Notes: generated by a model not told the origin, from the sequence alone. Shown: positions 29,143 to 38,295, numbered from the stretch's first letter. The stretch: DNA of 52,598 nucleotides from Ectothiorhodospiraceae bacterium (GCA_003552625.1 PUNM01000061.1:1-52598), one strand, 5' to 3'. Numbers and translations: made by a program.

Positions 29143-30150
29143 TTAGAGTTTCTCGATGACTGCGTCGGTAAATCCGGTGGTCGTCCCGTAGCCACCGAGA
29201 TCCGGTGTCACCCGGTCACCGTTGAGGATCGCCTTGCGGATCGCGGTGCGCAGGCGCTGGGCGCGGTCGTGCATATCGAGGTGGTCGAGCATCAGCGCAG
29301 CGGCGAGGAAGATCGCCGTGGGGTTGGCTACATCCTTGCCGGCAATATCCGGTGCCGAGCCGTGGACGGCCTCGAAAAGGGCCATGTCGTCGCCGATATT
29401 CGCACCGGGCGCGAGCCCGAGGCCGCCGACCAGCCCCGCGCAGAGATCGGAGAGAATGTCCCCGAAAAGGTTCGTGGTGACGATGACGTCGAAACGGCCA
29501 GGATCCATCACCAGGTTCATGCAGCAGGCATCGACGATCATCTCCTCGAACGCCAGTTGCGGATAGTCCTGGGCGACCTCACGGGCACAGCGAAGGAAGA
29601 GCCCGGAGGTGGTTTTCATGATGTTCGCCTTGTGGACCACTGTCACCTTGTTGCGGCCAAGGCGGCTCGCAGTGTCGAATGCGAAGCGAATCAGGCGCAG
29701 CGATTCCTCGCGGGTGATCACGCTGCGGGCCTCGGCGCGGCCACCGTCTTCGCTCAGCGTCTGGCCCTCTCCGGAGTACATGCCCTCGGTGTTCTCGCGC
29801 ACCGTGATGATGTCGACATCCTCGTAGCGTGCGCGGGTGCCAGGGATCGAGAGTACTGGCCGGACATTGGCGTAAAGGGCGAATTGCTTGCGCAGGGTGA
29901 CGTTGACGGAAGTAAAACCCTCGCCGACGGGCGTGGTGATCGGCCCCTTGAGGACCACGCGGTTCTTCTTGATGAGGTCAAGCGCCTCGTCGGGGATCAG
30001 CGGGCGGCCCTGTTCCAGAGCGGTGAGCCCGACATCCGCATAGTCGTACTCGAAGCCGCACCCGAGGGCATCCAGAACTCTGCGCGTTGAGGCGACGATG
30101 TCCGGACCGATGCCGTCACCCGGAAGGACCGTGATCCCACGCTTGGCCAT
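29143..30150 (-). CDS. Isocitrate dehydrogenase, NAD-dependent type
   Basis: A 335-residue member of the isocitrate/isopropylmalate dehydrogenase family. The substrate site shows Ser81, Asn83, Arg87 and Arg97 (SVNVTLRKQFALYANVRP) and RENTEG at 118-123, all as in NAD-type isocitrate dehydrogenases and unlike LeuB. The metal-binding aspartates are in TNLFGDILSDL and the cofactor motif is HGSAPDIAGKDVANP. It should convert isocitrate to 2-oxoglutarate. GAGGAG precedes the ATG by nine bases. It stands 74 bp behind the cob block, with its own palindrome upstream. Confidence 0.88.
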   Translation of the reverse strand: MAKRGITVLPGDGIGPDIVASTRRVLDALGCGFEYDYADVGLTALEQGRPLIPDEALDLIKKNRVVLKGPITTPVGEGFTSVNVTLRKQFALYANVRPVLSIPGTRARYEDVDIITVRENTEGMYSGEGQTLSEDGGRAEARSVITREESLRLIRFAFDTASRLGRNKVTVVHKANIMKTTSGLFLRCAREVAQDYPQLAFEEMIVDACCMNLVMDPGRFDVIVTTNLFGDILSDLCAGLVGGLGLAPGANIGDDMALFEAVHGSAPDIAGKDVANPTAIFLAAALMLDHLDMHDRAQRLRTAIRKAILNGDRVTPDLGGYGTTTGFTDAVIEKL

Positions 30151-30178
30151 CGCTGTTGCTCCTCTGCCGATTCTGCGA

Positions 30179-30195
30179 TGAGTCTAATCGACTCA
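30179..30195. promoter_or_regulatory. Palindrome upstream of the isocitrate dehydrogenase gene
   Basis: TGAGTC and GACTCA, perfect 6-base arms around TAATC, centred about 37 bases before the ATG. Position fits an operator. The TCTAATC core resembles the palindrome at 15043-15059. Confidence 0.3.
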
Positions 30196-30224
30196 CCCGG
30201 TGCACATAAGGGGTTACTATCGTG

Positions 30225-31283
30225 TCAATCAGAGATTCTTTTTCTCGCCCGCGCCAGTGCTCGTCCCAGCCGCTCTTCCTCGTCCGGGGTGCCCGGCAGG
30301 CCGAAACGAAGCCCTGGCGGGTCATCGAAGGCGCGGACCCAGATCCCCTGCTCAGCGAGCGCGTGTTGCCAGGCGCGTGACTGTTGGCTCGGCACCCATC
30401 GGAAGAGGTGGGTACCGCTGGGACTGGTCAGTCCCGCGGCGTCCAGGCGGTGCGCCAGGCGTCGACCGGCTGCGGCGAGTCGGTCCCGGTGCCGGGCGCA
30501 CCATGCGGTGTCTTGCAGGGCCGATTCGGCACGTGCCAGGGATGGGCCGGCGACCGGCCAGGGACCGAGCAGTTCGCGCAGGGCCTCACGTTCGCGGCCG
30601 TGCGCGAGGACGAAACCGATGCGAGCGCCGGCGAGACCGAAGAACTTGCCCAAGGAACGCAGAACGATCAGCCCTGGCCCATCCGTCACGGAGGTTGCAA
30701 GGGATCGTTCCGGATGCGCATCGGTGAAGGCCTCATCGACCACCAGCCAGCCGCCGCGCTCAGCGAGGCGCTTCCGCCACGACAGCAGATGAGCCGTGGT
30801 CGTGGATCCGCCGGTCGGGTTGTTGGGGTGGCTGAGAACCACCACATCCCAATCCAGCGCCTCCGGCGGTGAGTCGGCCAGGGCCTGCGGGCTGACCCGG
30901 GTGACATCGTGGCCCCATCGTTGCCAGGCACGGGCGTGCTCCGCGTACTCGGGCTTGGGGATCGCGACCCGGCTTCGTGCGCGGAGCGCGGGGAGGAGGT
31001 TGAGAGCCAGCTGTGAGCCGGGGACGGCAAGCGCCGGTGCCCCGAAGTTTTGGGCGGCCCGGTGCTCCAGCGCAGCCGGTGAGGGCAGTCCGTGCCAGGC
31101 GTCTGTTGATTCCGGTGCGGCCGGATAGCTCCAGGGGCTGATGCCGGTCGATAGATCGAGCCAGCCCTCGGCCGGGGTGCCGAAGTGCTCCCGGGCCCAG
31201 TCCAGGTTGCCGCCGTGCTCCGCCGCTGGTTGTCCCAGGGTGTGCAGAGCCAGGGCATCGGCCTCGATCGGATGGTCAGTCAT
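30225..31283 (-). CDS. cobD: Threonine-phosphate decarboxylase of cobalamin synthesis
   Basis: PLP enzyme of the aminotransferase I/II fold, 352 residues, that makes (R)-1-amino-2-propanol phosphate for the B12 side chain. Visible features are HGGNLDWAREHFG at the N-terminus, LSHPNNPTGG, DEAFTDAHPE and the PLP lysine in SLGKFFGLAGARIGF. It starts three bases after the cbiB stop. This matches Salmonella CobD (called CobC in Pseudomonas naming). Confidence 0.9.
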   Translation of the reverse strand: MTDHPIEADALALHTLGQPAAEHGGNLDWAREHFGTPAEGWLDLSTGISPWSYPAAPESTDAWHGLPSPAALEHRAAQNFGAPALAVPGSQLALNLLPALRARSRVAIPKPEYAEHARAWQRWGHDVTRVSPQALADSPPEALDWDVVVLSHPNNPTGGSTTTAHLLSWRKRLAERGGWLVVDEAFTDAHPERSLATSVTDGPGLIVLRSLGKFFGLAGARIGFVLAHGREREALRELLGPWPVAGPSLARAESALQDTAWCARHRDRLAAAGRRLAHRLDAAGLTSPSGTHLFRWVPSQQSRAWQHALAEQGIWVRAFDDPPGLRFGLPGTPDEEERLGRALARARKRISD

Positions 31284-31286
31284 GGG

Positions 31287-32213
31287 TCAGAAGCCAAAGG
31301 GTGTCGGGGCCCAGAGGGCTGCGGCGCAGGCGATCCAGATCCAGACACCGCGCTCGACCAGCGTGGTGGCGCGGAGCAGGGTCTGGCTGTCCGCGTGCCC
31401 GCTGAAGCCGAGGGTGGGCCGTTCGCGGACGCCCTCCGCGTAGGGTGCCGGACCACCCAGCGTTGTGGCCAGAGCTGCAGCCCCGGAGGCGATGACGACA
31501 CCGGGATTGGTGCCCGGCCACAGCGGGGCTTGCTCGCGAACGGCCTGCCAGACGGGGCCGGGGCGGAAGCTGACCAGTGCAAAGGTGGCCGCGGTCAGCC
31601 GTGCGGGCACCCAGGCGAGCAGGTCGTCCAGACGCGCGGCAGCGCGACCGAAGTCCGCATAACGCTGACTGCGGTACCCCCAAAGGGCATCGAGGGTATT
31701 GGCGAGACGGTGAAGCACAGCGCCGGGTGCGCCGGCGAGCAGGAACCAGAACAAGGTCGCGAAGACGGCATCGTTGCCGTTTTCCAGCGTTGACTCGGTT
31801 GCGGCGGTAGCAACGCCCCGCGCATCGAGCTGGGTAGGATCACGGCTGACCACGGCGACGAGTGCGCTGCGGGCCCCTGGAAGGTCGCCGGCCTGCAAGG
31901 GGCGCGCGATTGCCCGGGCGTGCTCGGCCAGACTGCGCCCGCCGAGGCAGAGGTAGAGGATGGCGAGTTCAATCAGCCAGCCGCCCGGCGACAGTGTGGC
32001 CACGAGGGTCAGCGCCGCAGGGGGGGCGAGGAGCATTACCAGCGCTACCTGACCAAGGCGACGGCGGGTTTGGGCGGGAAGCTGCGGACGGTTGAGCCAG
32101 CGCTCCGTGTGACTGGCCAGGGCGGCGAAGCCGTTGAGCGGGTGTAGGCGCCGTGGTTCGCCGAACCGGCGGTCGAGCAGCCAGGCGGCGAGGAGAATCA
32201 GGAAGGTCGGCAT
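31287..32213 (-). CDS. cbiB: Adenosylcobinamide-phosphate synthase
   Basis: A 308-residue membrane enzyme that joins the aminopropanol (phosphate) arm to adenosylcobyric acid. It has several hydrophobic helices and the family motifs GEPRRLHPLNGFAAL, ESTLENGNDAVFATLFWFLLAG in part, and YRSQRYADFGRAAARLDDLLAWVPARL in part. The ATG at 32213 gives the family N-terminus MPTFLILLAAWLLDRRFGEP; the open frame above it has no family resemblance and lies opposite cobS. Only two bases separate it from the cobS stop. Confidence 0.9.
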   Translation of the reverse strand: MPTFLILLAAWLLDRRFGEPRRLHPLNGFAALASHTERWLNRPQLPAQTRRRLGQVALVMLLAPPAALTLVATLSPGGWLIELAILYLCLGGRSLAEHARAIARPLQAGDLPGARSALVAVVSRDPTQLDARGVATAATESTLENGNDAVFATLFWFLLAGAPGAVLHRLANTLDALWGYRSQRYADFGRAAARLDDLLAWVPARLTAATFALVSFRPGPVWQAVREQAPLWPGTNPGVVIASGAAALATTLGGPAPYAEGVRERPTLGFSGHADSQTLLRATTLVERGVWIWIACAAALWAPTPFGF

Positions 32214-32215
32214 CC

Positions 32216-32965
32216 CTAAAGCGCTACAACGAAGGCGGCTCCCAGAAGAGCGGCAGTTTCGGTGATCTCGACGGTGGCGCCGGCGGTATCCCCGGTGGTG
32301 CCGCCGAGCCGCCGTGCCATGGCGTGCTGCACAATGACGAGGGCAACCGCTCCGGCCACAACGGCCGCGAACCCGGCCCAACCGGCGAGTACCGCCGCCA
32401 GGGCGGTCATCAGGCCGGCGCTGGCCAGCGACGGGCCGGGTGGGCCGAAGTGAGAGAGCGCCTCTCCCAGGCCGCCGGGCCGAACGTAAGGAGTGGTCAG
32501 GAAGAGCAGGGTCAGGCCGGCGCGCCCGACGACCACGGCGCTTGCCACCGCCAGGAGGGTTCCGGTCTCGAGCAAAGCGGCAACGGCAGCGAGCTTGAGC
32601 ACCAGGATCACGCCGATGGCAGCAACACCGATGGGGCCGCAAGCCGGGTCCTTCATGATCTCCAGGGTGCGCTCCCGGCTACCGGTGCCCCCCACCCAGG
32701 CGTCGGCGGAGTCGGCAAGGCCGTCGAGGTGGAGCGCCCCGGTGACGGCGACCCAGGCCGACACGATCAGCGCGGCTTGGAGGAGTTCCGGCAGGGGGGT
32801 CGTCATTGCCGCCAGCAGGAAGAGCAAAGCCCCGACGAAGCCGCCGACCAGCGGGTAGGCAACCAGCGATGCGCCGGCCTCCCGCTCGTCCACGTGGCCG
32901 AGGGCGGGGACCGGGATCCGCGTCAGAAAGGCCGTGGCGATCAGCAACGGACGCAGGGGATTCAT
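32216..32965 (-). CDS. cobS: Adenosylcobinamide-GDP ribazoletransferase (cobalamin synthase)
   Basis: Integral membrane enzyme of 249 residues that joins adenosylcobinamide-GDP to alpha-ribazole (phosphate). Signature stretches are FLTRIPVPALGHVD, YPLVGGFVGALLF and the metal-binding GALHLDGLADSADAW, followed by MKDPACGPIG. Its ATG overlaps the phosphatase stop (ATGA). Confidence 0.94.
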   Translation of the reverse strand: MNPLRPLLIATAFLTRIPVPALGHVDEREAGASLVAYPLVGGFVGALLFLLAAMTTPLPELLQAALIVSAWVAVTGALHLDGLADSADAWVGGTGSRERTLEIMKDPACGPIGVAAIGVILVLKLAAVAALLETGTLLAVASAVVVGRAGLTLLFLTTPYVRPGGLGEALSHFGPPGPSLASAGLMTALAAVLAGWAGFAAVVAGAVALVIVQHAMARRLGGTTGDTAGATVEITETAALLGAAFVVAL

Positions 32966-33594
32966 CGCTCACCCTCCGCATTGGTGCCGCGGTTGTGAAA
33001 GTAAAGGGTCGGTTCCGCCCCGGGCTCGATGCGAACGCGGCTGACTGAGGCGTAGGGAACGTAGAGCCGGTTGAACCCCTGCAACGGAAGCTCAAGCAGG
33101 TAGGAGAGGACTACGCGGATCAGCCCGCCGTGACCGACCAGGAGCAGGTGTTCTCCGGGGTGGCGCTCGATAAGGCGGTCCCAGGCAGCGACGACCCGCG
33201 CCTGAAACTCGGCCATGGGCTCCGCGTTGGGTGGGGTATAGCGGAGCGGATCGGACCAGAATCGGGCCTGCGCCTCGGGGTCGTGCTCGTAGAGTTCCGC
33301 CGGGGTCAGGCCTTCCCAGTCCCCGAAGCCGATCTCTCGAAAGCCTTCCTCCACGAGCAACGGAAGCCCGTGCTTGGTGCTCACCGTCTCGGCGAAGGCG
33401 CGGCAGCGTTGCAACGGGGAGGTGATGACTCCGGTGAGCAGCTCCGGCTCCAGGGGGGCGCGGCGCAGCTGCTCCCAGCCGCGCTCGCTCAGGGGGTCGT
33501 CCTGAGCGCCGCGGTAACGGCGCCCACCCTCCGGCTCGCCGTGCCGGACCAGGTCGATCCAGGTCTCCGTGCCTTCAATGGGGGGTCTCAACAC
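32962..33594 (-). CDS. cobC: Histidine phosphatase, probable alpha-ribazole phosphatase
   Basis: A 210-residue phosphoglycerate-mutase-like phosphatase. The phosphohistidine motif is LVRHGEPEG, with SPLQRCRAFAET and the second histidine in LLVGHGGLIRVVLSY. Set between cobT and cobS, it probably removes the phosphate from alpha-ribazole-5'-phosphate or adenosylcobalamin-5'-phosphate. The GTG start follows GGAGGG and overlaps the cobT stop by seven bases. Confidence 0.85.
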   Translation of the reverse strand: MLRPPIEGTETWIDLVRHGEPEGGRRYRGAQDDPLSERGWEQLRRAPLEPELLTGVITSPLQRCRAFAETVSTKHGLPLLVEEGFREIGFGDWEGLTPAELYEHDPEAQARFWSDPLRYTPPNAEPMAEFQARVVAAWDRLIERHPGEHLLLVGHGGLIRVVLSYLLELPLQGFNRLYVPYASVSRVRIEPGAEPTLYFHNRGTNAEGER

Positions 33595-34667
33595 TCACCC
33601 TCCGGCGTGACTCCTGCCGATGCAAAGGTTGCCATGCGGTTGTGGATCGCGCAGGCGAGCCGCATGAGCGGCACGGCGCTGGCCGCGCCGCTGCCCTCGC
33701 CGAGGCGCATGTTGAACTCGAGCAATGGATCGTCGCCCAGAGCAGCGACGATGCGGTGGTGACCGGGCTCTGCAGATCTGTGCCCGAGCAGCATCCAGTC
33801 CCGGGTGCCGGGGCGTATCCGGTCAGCGAGCAGGGCCGCGGCACCACTGATAAAGCCGTCGAGCACGATCACGAGGCCGCGCTGGGCGCAGCGAATGTAC
33901 GCTCCGGCCATGGCGGCGAGTTCGAAACCGCCCACGCGACGGCCCGCTTCCCATGGATTGCTCAGGGGCTTGGCGCCGCCGAGTTCCTCGCGGTGGCGGT
34001 CCAGCGTCTCATCGACCAGCGCGGCCTTATGCCGCAGTCCGGCGGCATTGTGTCCGGTCCCGGGCCCGACCAGGCCGGGAGCCGGCTTGTTGAGCAGCGC
34101 CCCGACCACCGCCGCTGCCGCAGTGGTATTCGCAATCCCCATTTCGCCGGCGATAAAGGCGCGGACGCCGGCTTCCGCCGCGCGGTCGACAGCATCGCGC
34201 CCGGACTCCAGGGCGGCGAGGAACTGCTCTTCGGTCATGGCCGGCTGCAGGCGCATGTTGGCCGTGCCGGGGGCGATGCGCTCATCGCGGACCGACTCCG
34301 GGATCGCGCCCTCCCAGCGGGTGCCGACGTCGATCACTTCAAGCTCAGCGCCGATCTCCTCGGCGAGTACGCAGATGGCGGCGCCGCCGTTGGCGAAGTT
34401 GCTCATCATCTGCAGGGTCACCACCGGATCGAAAGCCGATACCCGATCTTCGGCGATGCCGTGGTCTGCTGCGAAGAGGCAAATCCGCACCGGATCCACC
34501 ACGGGGCGGTCGCGCGCCTGCAACGCGGCGATGTGAATGGCTATTTCCTCAAGCCGGCCGAGGGAGCCTGGGGGTTTGGTGAGCTGGTCCTGATGTGCTT
34601 GTGCCTGCTGGCGGTGAGCGTCGCTGATCGAGCGCAGCGGGTCAGAAAGCCATTGCGGTTGGGTCAC
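33588..34667 (-). CDS. cobT: Nicotinate-nucleotide:dimethylbenzimidazole phosphoribosyltransferase
   Basis: Makes alpha-ribazole-5'-phosphate from nicotinate mononucleotide and dimethylbenzimidazole. It has 359 residues. Family motifs are LTKPPGSLGRLEEIA, FAADHGIAEDRVSAF, GEMGIANTTAAAAV and GPGTGHNA. The catalytic glutamate corresponds to Glu324 in MRLGEGSGAA. GTG start at 34667 with GAGGAA seven bases upstream. Confidence 0.95.
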   Translation of the reverse strand: MTQPQWLSDPLRSISDAHRQQAQAHQDQLTKPPGSLGRLEEIAIHIAALQARDRPVVDPVRICLFAADHGIAEDRVSAFDPVVTLQMMSNFANGGAAICVLAEEIGAELEVIDVGTRWEGAIPESVRDERIAPGTANMRLQPAMTEEQFLAALESGRDAVDRAAEAGVRAFIAGEMGIANTTAAAAVVGALLNKPAPGLVGPGTGHNAAGLRHKAALVDETLDRHREELGGAKPLSNPWEAGRRVGGFELAAMAGAYIRCAQRGLVIVLDGFISGAAALLADRIRPGTRDWMLLGHRSAEPGHHRIVAALGDDPLLEFNMRLGEGSGAASAVPLMRLACAIHNRMATFASAGVTPEGEC

Positions 34668-34718
34668 GGCGGCGTTCCTCGCTTTTGTTTCAATGCATGT
34701 CAGCCCGGTGGGGGGGCA

Positions 34719-35246
34719 TCACTTCAAGGGCTGTGCGAGCCCCGCGACGGTCCAGGTCACGTGCTCGCAGCACTCGGCAAGGCGCTGATGAAGGGCCCCA
34801 GCCTCGTCACAGAAGCGCCGGGCCAGGGCGTTCATCGGCATGATGCCGAGCCCGGTCTCATTGCTGACCAAAAGCAGGTGCCCTTGCGCGGCGGTTACCA
34901 CGTCCAGCAACTGCTCGCGCTGCTCAGCGATGCGATCCGGGCCGCCCGGCGCCGGCTCCTCGGTAAGCAGCAGGTTGGTCAGCCAAAGTGTCAGGCAGTC
35001 CACCAGGAGGACGCGCCCCGGCGCGTCGTGCTCCGCGATGGCTGCAGCCAGGGTGACGGGGACTTCCACCGTCTGCCAGTCTGCCGGGCGGTGCGCCTGG
35101 TGGGCGGCGATGCGCTCGGCCATGGCCGGGTCGTCGCCAGACTGAGCGGTCGCCAAGTAGTAGACTGACCCGCCGAGTTCGCGGGCCCGTTGCTCGGCGT
35201 AGCGGCTCTTTCCGGAGCGCACTCCGCCCAGGATCAGCTCTCGCAT
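34719..35246 (-). CDS. cobU: Adenosylcobinamide kinase/guanylyltransferase
   Basis: Bifunctional enzyme of 175 residues that phosphorylates adenosylcobinamide and adds GMP. The P-loop GGVRSGKS is at 7-14, histidines of the guanylylation region are at 49 and 52 (IAAHQAHRPADW), and VDCLTLWLTNLL and SNETGLGIMPM complete the family pattern. The ATG at 35246 gives the standard N-terminus MRELILGGVRSGKS; an in-frame GTG/ATG region farther up has no family match. It is the first gene of the cob block, 51 bp before cobT. Confidence 0.94.
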   Translation of the reverse strand: MRELILGGVRSGKSRYAEQRARELGGSVYYLATAQSGDDPAMAERIAAHQAHRPADWQTVEVPVTLAAAIAEHDAPGRVLLVDCLTLWLTNLLLTEEPAPGGPDRIAEQREQLLDVVTAAQGHLLLVSNETGLGIMPMNALARRFCDEAGALHQRLAECCEHVTWTVAGLAQPLK

Positions 35247-35342
35247 GGCATGGTGGCCCCTGGCATGGGCAGGGGAGGATACCATACCCTTGCGGCTCCC
35301 ACGTTGGGTGCCCACCCTTCCCCAGGCAGCAGAGCAGCAAGG

Positions 35343-36674
35343 ATGTCCTTGAGCGCACCAGCCCTCCACCAAGTCGAAATCGTCTACGGCGCGTACAACG
35401 ACCACCCGCTTCGCCAGGAAGTCAACGACGAGATCCATGCACGTCCCTATGAGCGGCTGCGGGCTCCGGCCCGGGTCAGTCACCTGGGCATGTTTTCAGG
35501 GCGGCATGCAGCGGAGGCGGACCGGGCCGCGGTTGCTGACCTCTGCAACCGGTACGGCGTGGAGCCGCCCCCGCCGGATGCGCAGCACATGTCGGCAGAT
35601 TTCGGGGCGTTCCGGCTCAAGTGGGAGCGGCGCACGGAATTCTCCACGTACACCTTCATCGTTGAGGAGGATTTCGACGACCCCTTCGCCGGCCCGCCGA
35701 TCGAGCGTTTGCCGCAGGACTGGCTGGCCAAGCTGCCCGGTCCGCGCCTGGTAGGGATCCATCTGGCGCTGGAGCCCTCCTGGTCCCAGCCGCGCAGCAG
35801 CGGGGGGATCGTCGCGCTGTTCAACGATCATACGGTGGTGGGGAGCCATATCACCGGCGGCGCGGCCCGCGTGTGGACGGATTTCCGGATCCACGAGGAC
35901 GGCTTCTCGCGGATCCTTCTTCGCGACGTGAATCTGCGCGAGCGCCAGGCCGGCCGGGCGATTCAACGGCTGCTCGAGATCGAGACCTATCGCATGATGG
36001 CCCTGCTCGCGTTCCCGGTCGCCCGGCGCCTGAACCCTGAGCTCAATCAGTTGGAAGAGCGCCTGGCCTGGATCACCGAGCGGATGACCGGCTCCGACCG
36101 CGAGCGCGATGAGCAGCATCTACTCGGCCAGCTCATGGAACTCGCCGCCCAGGTCGAGCGCATCGGCAACAACAGCAACTATCGGTTCCATGCAGCGCGG
36201 GCCTATCACGAACTCGTGCAGCGCCGGATTCAGGAACTGCGAGAGCAGCGTATTCAGGGTGTTCAGACGATCCAGGAGTTCATGGAGCGGCGCCTTGTCC
36301 CGGCTATGCGGACGTGCGAGACGGTGACCGAGCGCCGGGAATCCCTCTCCGAGCGGATCTCGCGCACGGGCGACTTGCTGCGTACGCGCATCGACGTGGC
36401 CCTTGAGGCTCAGAACCGGGATCTGCTCGACTCGATGAACCGGCGCGCGCGGCTCCAATTCCGCTTGCAGGAGACCGTTGAAGGGCTTTCGGTGGCGGCG
36501 ATCAGCTACTATCTGATGGGCTTGGTCAGCTATGTCCTTGGCGCCGCGCGGGATGCCGGCTTGCCCGTGCGGGTCGAGCTGACCCAAGGGCTGCTCGTGC
36601 CGGTGGTCGTGTTCCTGATCTGGCTGGTGGTGCGCCTGGTGCGCTACCGCATAGCGCGCAAGCAAGAGGCGTAG
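35343..36674 (+). CDS. DUF3422-family membrane-anchored protein
   Basis: A 443-residue protein of the uncharacterised DUF3422 family. The N-terminal half holds HPLRQEVNDEIHARP (about 17-31) and HMSADFGAFRLKWERRTEFSTY in part. The middle is a long charged coiled coil (about 220-370). Two membrane helices close the protein (AAISYYLMGLVSYVLG and VPVVVFLIWLVVRLV), so most of it faces one compartment. No enzymatic motif is recognised. It is divergent from cobU (96 bp) and 13 bp ahead of the DUF945 gene. Confidence 0.82.
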   Translation: MSLSAPALHQVEIVYGAYNDHPLRQEVNDEIHARPYERLRAPARVSHLGMFSGRHAAEADRAAVADLCNRYGVEPPPPDAQHMSADFGAFRLKWERRTEFSTYTFIVEEDFDDPFAGPPIERLPQDWLAKLPGPRLVGIHLALEPSWSQPRSSGGIVALFNDHTVVGSHITGGAARVWTDFRIHEDGFSRILLRDVNLRERQAGRAIQRLLEIETYRMMALLAFPVARRLNPELNQLEERLAWITERMTGSDRERDEQHLLGQLMELAAQVERIGNNSNYRFHAARAYHELVQRRIQELREQRIQGVQTIQEFMERRLVPAMRTCETVTERRESLSERISRTGDLLRTRIDVALEAQNRDLLDSMNRRARLQFRLQETVEGLSVAAISYYLMGLVSYVLGAARDAGLPVRVELTQGLLVPVVVFLIWLVVRLVRYRIARKQEA

Positions 36675-36687
36675 GGGGCCATTGGCG

Positions 36688-38295
36688 ATGGCGATATCGA
36701 GACGCGGTTGGTGGGGCCTGGGCGCTGTAGCGACTGTTGCGGGGGGCGGCATTGCCGCCGCGCCGCTGATCGCGGGCTGGCAGATCGAGCGCTCGCTTGA
36801 GGAGCAGGTGGCGGCGGCGGATGGCGTTGAACTCCACGATGTGGCGATCGAGCGCGGTTACCGGCGCTCGGAGGTCCGCCTGGAGCTGGAGATCGGGGAC
36901 GTCATCGGTGCCCGCTACCTGGCCTGGGCCCGTGAGCCGCTCCACGTCGTTATCGATGGTGAACTCGAGCACGGGCCACTGGTCCGCAGCCGGGCGCGGG
37001 GGTGGGAGCAGGCCCTGGCGCGCCTGGATGGCGCGGTGCAGCCGCCGCCGCGTCTGCGGCAATGGGCACCGAACTACTTCGCGGAGGGGGGGTGGCAGGT
37101 CGAGGCGCTTCTCGGGGTGCGCGGTGACTGGGTGGCCCACATTGATATGGCTGAGGGTGCGGCCGATTTTCTGGACTTCGGCGGATTGAGTGGCGAGGTG
37201 GCCGTCGATCCCCAGGGGCAGGCGATGTTCTACGCCGTTGTGCCCAGTCTGCGTCTGCGGGAAGGGCAGGCGGCCCTGGAGCTGGAAGAGCTGCGCCTGG
37301 AAGGCGCGGAGGAGACGCGCCGCGGTCGGGGGCGACACATCGGGGGTCGCTTGGCCGCCGAGAAGTTGCGGTTCGATGACCCGACGGCGACCGGCGCGGG
37401 CGCGCTCGAGGCGCATGGGCTCGCTGTGGCCGTCAACGGGGAGCGCGCCGGGGATACGCCCTGGCAACGGCTGGAGGCGGACTGGGATGCGGCGGCCGTC
37501 GAGGCGTTTGGAGGAGGCGTTGAGGCGGCCATCGAAGACCTCACTGGCCAGTTGCGGCTTCGGCGCGACCAAGGGCTCTGGGTAGGGCGTGGCGAAGTGC
37601 GCGGTGGTGGCTACCGGGTCGATGATGGCCGGGGTGAGACGCTTCAGTTAGGGCCATGGCGCCTCGCGCAGCAGCTCGACCTTGAGGGTGGCCTTGCGAG
37701 CCTCAGCCTGGAAGGGGCAGTCGAGGGGGACGGTGAGACTCAGCCTCGCGGCTCCGCAAGACTGGCCTTGCAGCAGCTCGACGCCGCCTCCGTCGCCGCC
37801 GTGGGGCAGATTCTGCCCACCGTATGGACCTCCGGTGACCCGTATCAGGCCGGGTTTCTGTTCAGCTCCCGCCTGCTTGAGCGGTTGCCGGATCTTCTGG
37901 CCGCGCAGCCGCGGTTGCAGGGGGGCTTCGACTGGGAGGGTCCGTCCGGCTCCGCGACGGGGCAGCTGGAGGCGTCGTACCGGCCGGACGAAGGCGCACG
38001 TCACCGGCTGCCGGACGCCCTGGTTTACCTCTACGGCCAGGGAGCGCTCAGCGCCGACCGCGCTGTGATCGAGAACGCCCTGGCGCTGATGGTCGCTGCT
38101 GAAGCCGAGCAGGCAGGAGCCGAGCCCGGCGACGAACTCGATGCCCGAGCTGCGGAGGCGGCGCGCGAGCAGGTGGGTGCCCTGATCGCCGGTGGCTGGC
38201 TCGTTGAAGATGAGGCCGATCGGCTCGAGGCGGAAGGCCGGCTCCAGCGGCTGCGCCTGCGCGTCAATGAGCGGGAAGTCGGGCCGATCTTCTAG
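36688..38295 (+). CDS. DUF945 (YdgA-like) family protein
   Basis: A 535-residue protein with an N-terminal membrane anchor or signal (WWGLGAVATVAGGGIAAAPLIAGW) followed by QIERSLEEQVAAADGVELHDVAIERGYRRSEVR in part, the typical DUF945 start. The rest is a long, beta-rich, acidic periplasmic region with repeated strands. Function unknown; E. coli YdgA is the nearest named relative. ATG 36688 has AGGGGG nine bases upstream; a TTG two codons earlier is less likely. It probably forms an operon with the DUF3422 gene. Confidence 0.72.
   Translation: MAISRRGWWGLGAVATVAGGGIAAAPLIAGWQIERSLEEQVAAADGVELHDVAIERGYRRSEVRLELEIGDVIGARYLAWAREPLHVVIDGELEHGPLVRSRARGWEQALARLDGAVQPPPRLRQWAPNYFAEGGWQVEALLGVRGDWVAHIDMAEGAADFLDFGGLSGEVAVDPQGQAMFYAVVPSLRLREGQAALELEELRLEGAEETRRGRGRHIGGRLAAEKLRFDDPTATGAGALEAHGLAVAVNGERAGDTPWQRLEADWDAAAVEAFGGGVEAAIEDLTGQLRLRRDQGLWVGRGEVRGGGYRVDDGRGETLQLGPWRLAQQLDLEGGLASLSLEGAVEGDGETQPRGSARLALQQLDAASVAAVGQILPTVWTSGDPYQAGFLFSSRLLERLPDLLAAQPRLQGGFDWEGPSGSATGQLEASYRPDEGARHRLPDALVYLYGQGALSADRAVIENALALMVAAEAEQAGAEPGDELDARAAEAAREQVGALIAGGWLVEDEADRLEAEGRLQRLRLRVNEREVGPIF

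Noticed and set aside
35247-35342. Possible cobalamin riboswitch upstream of cobU
   Set aside because: The interval has G-rich segments resembling the 3' part of the motif, but no B12 box or CAGGAGACCTGCC-like core, and it is too short.
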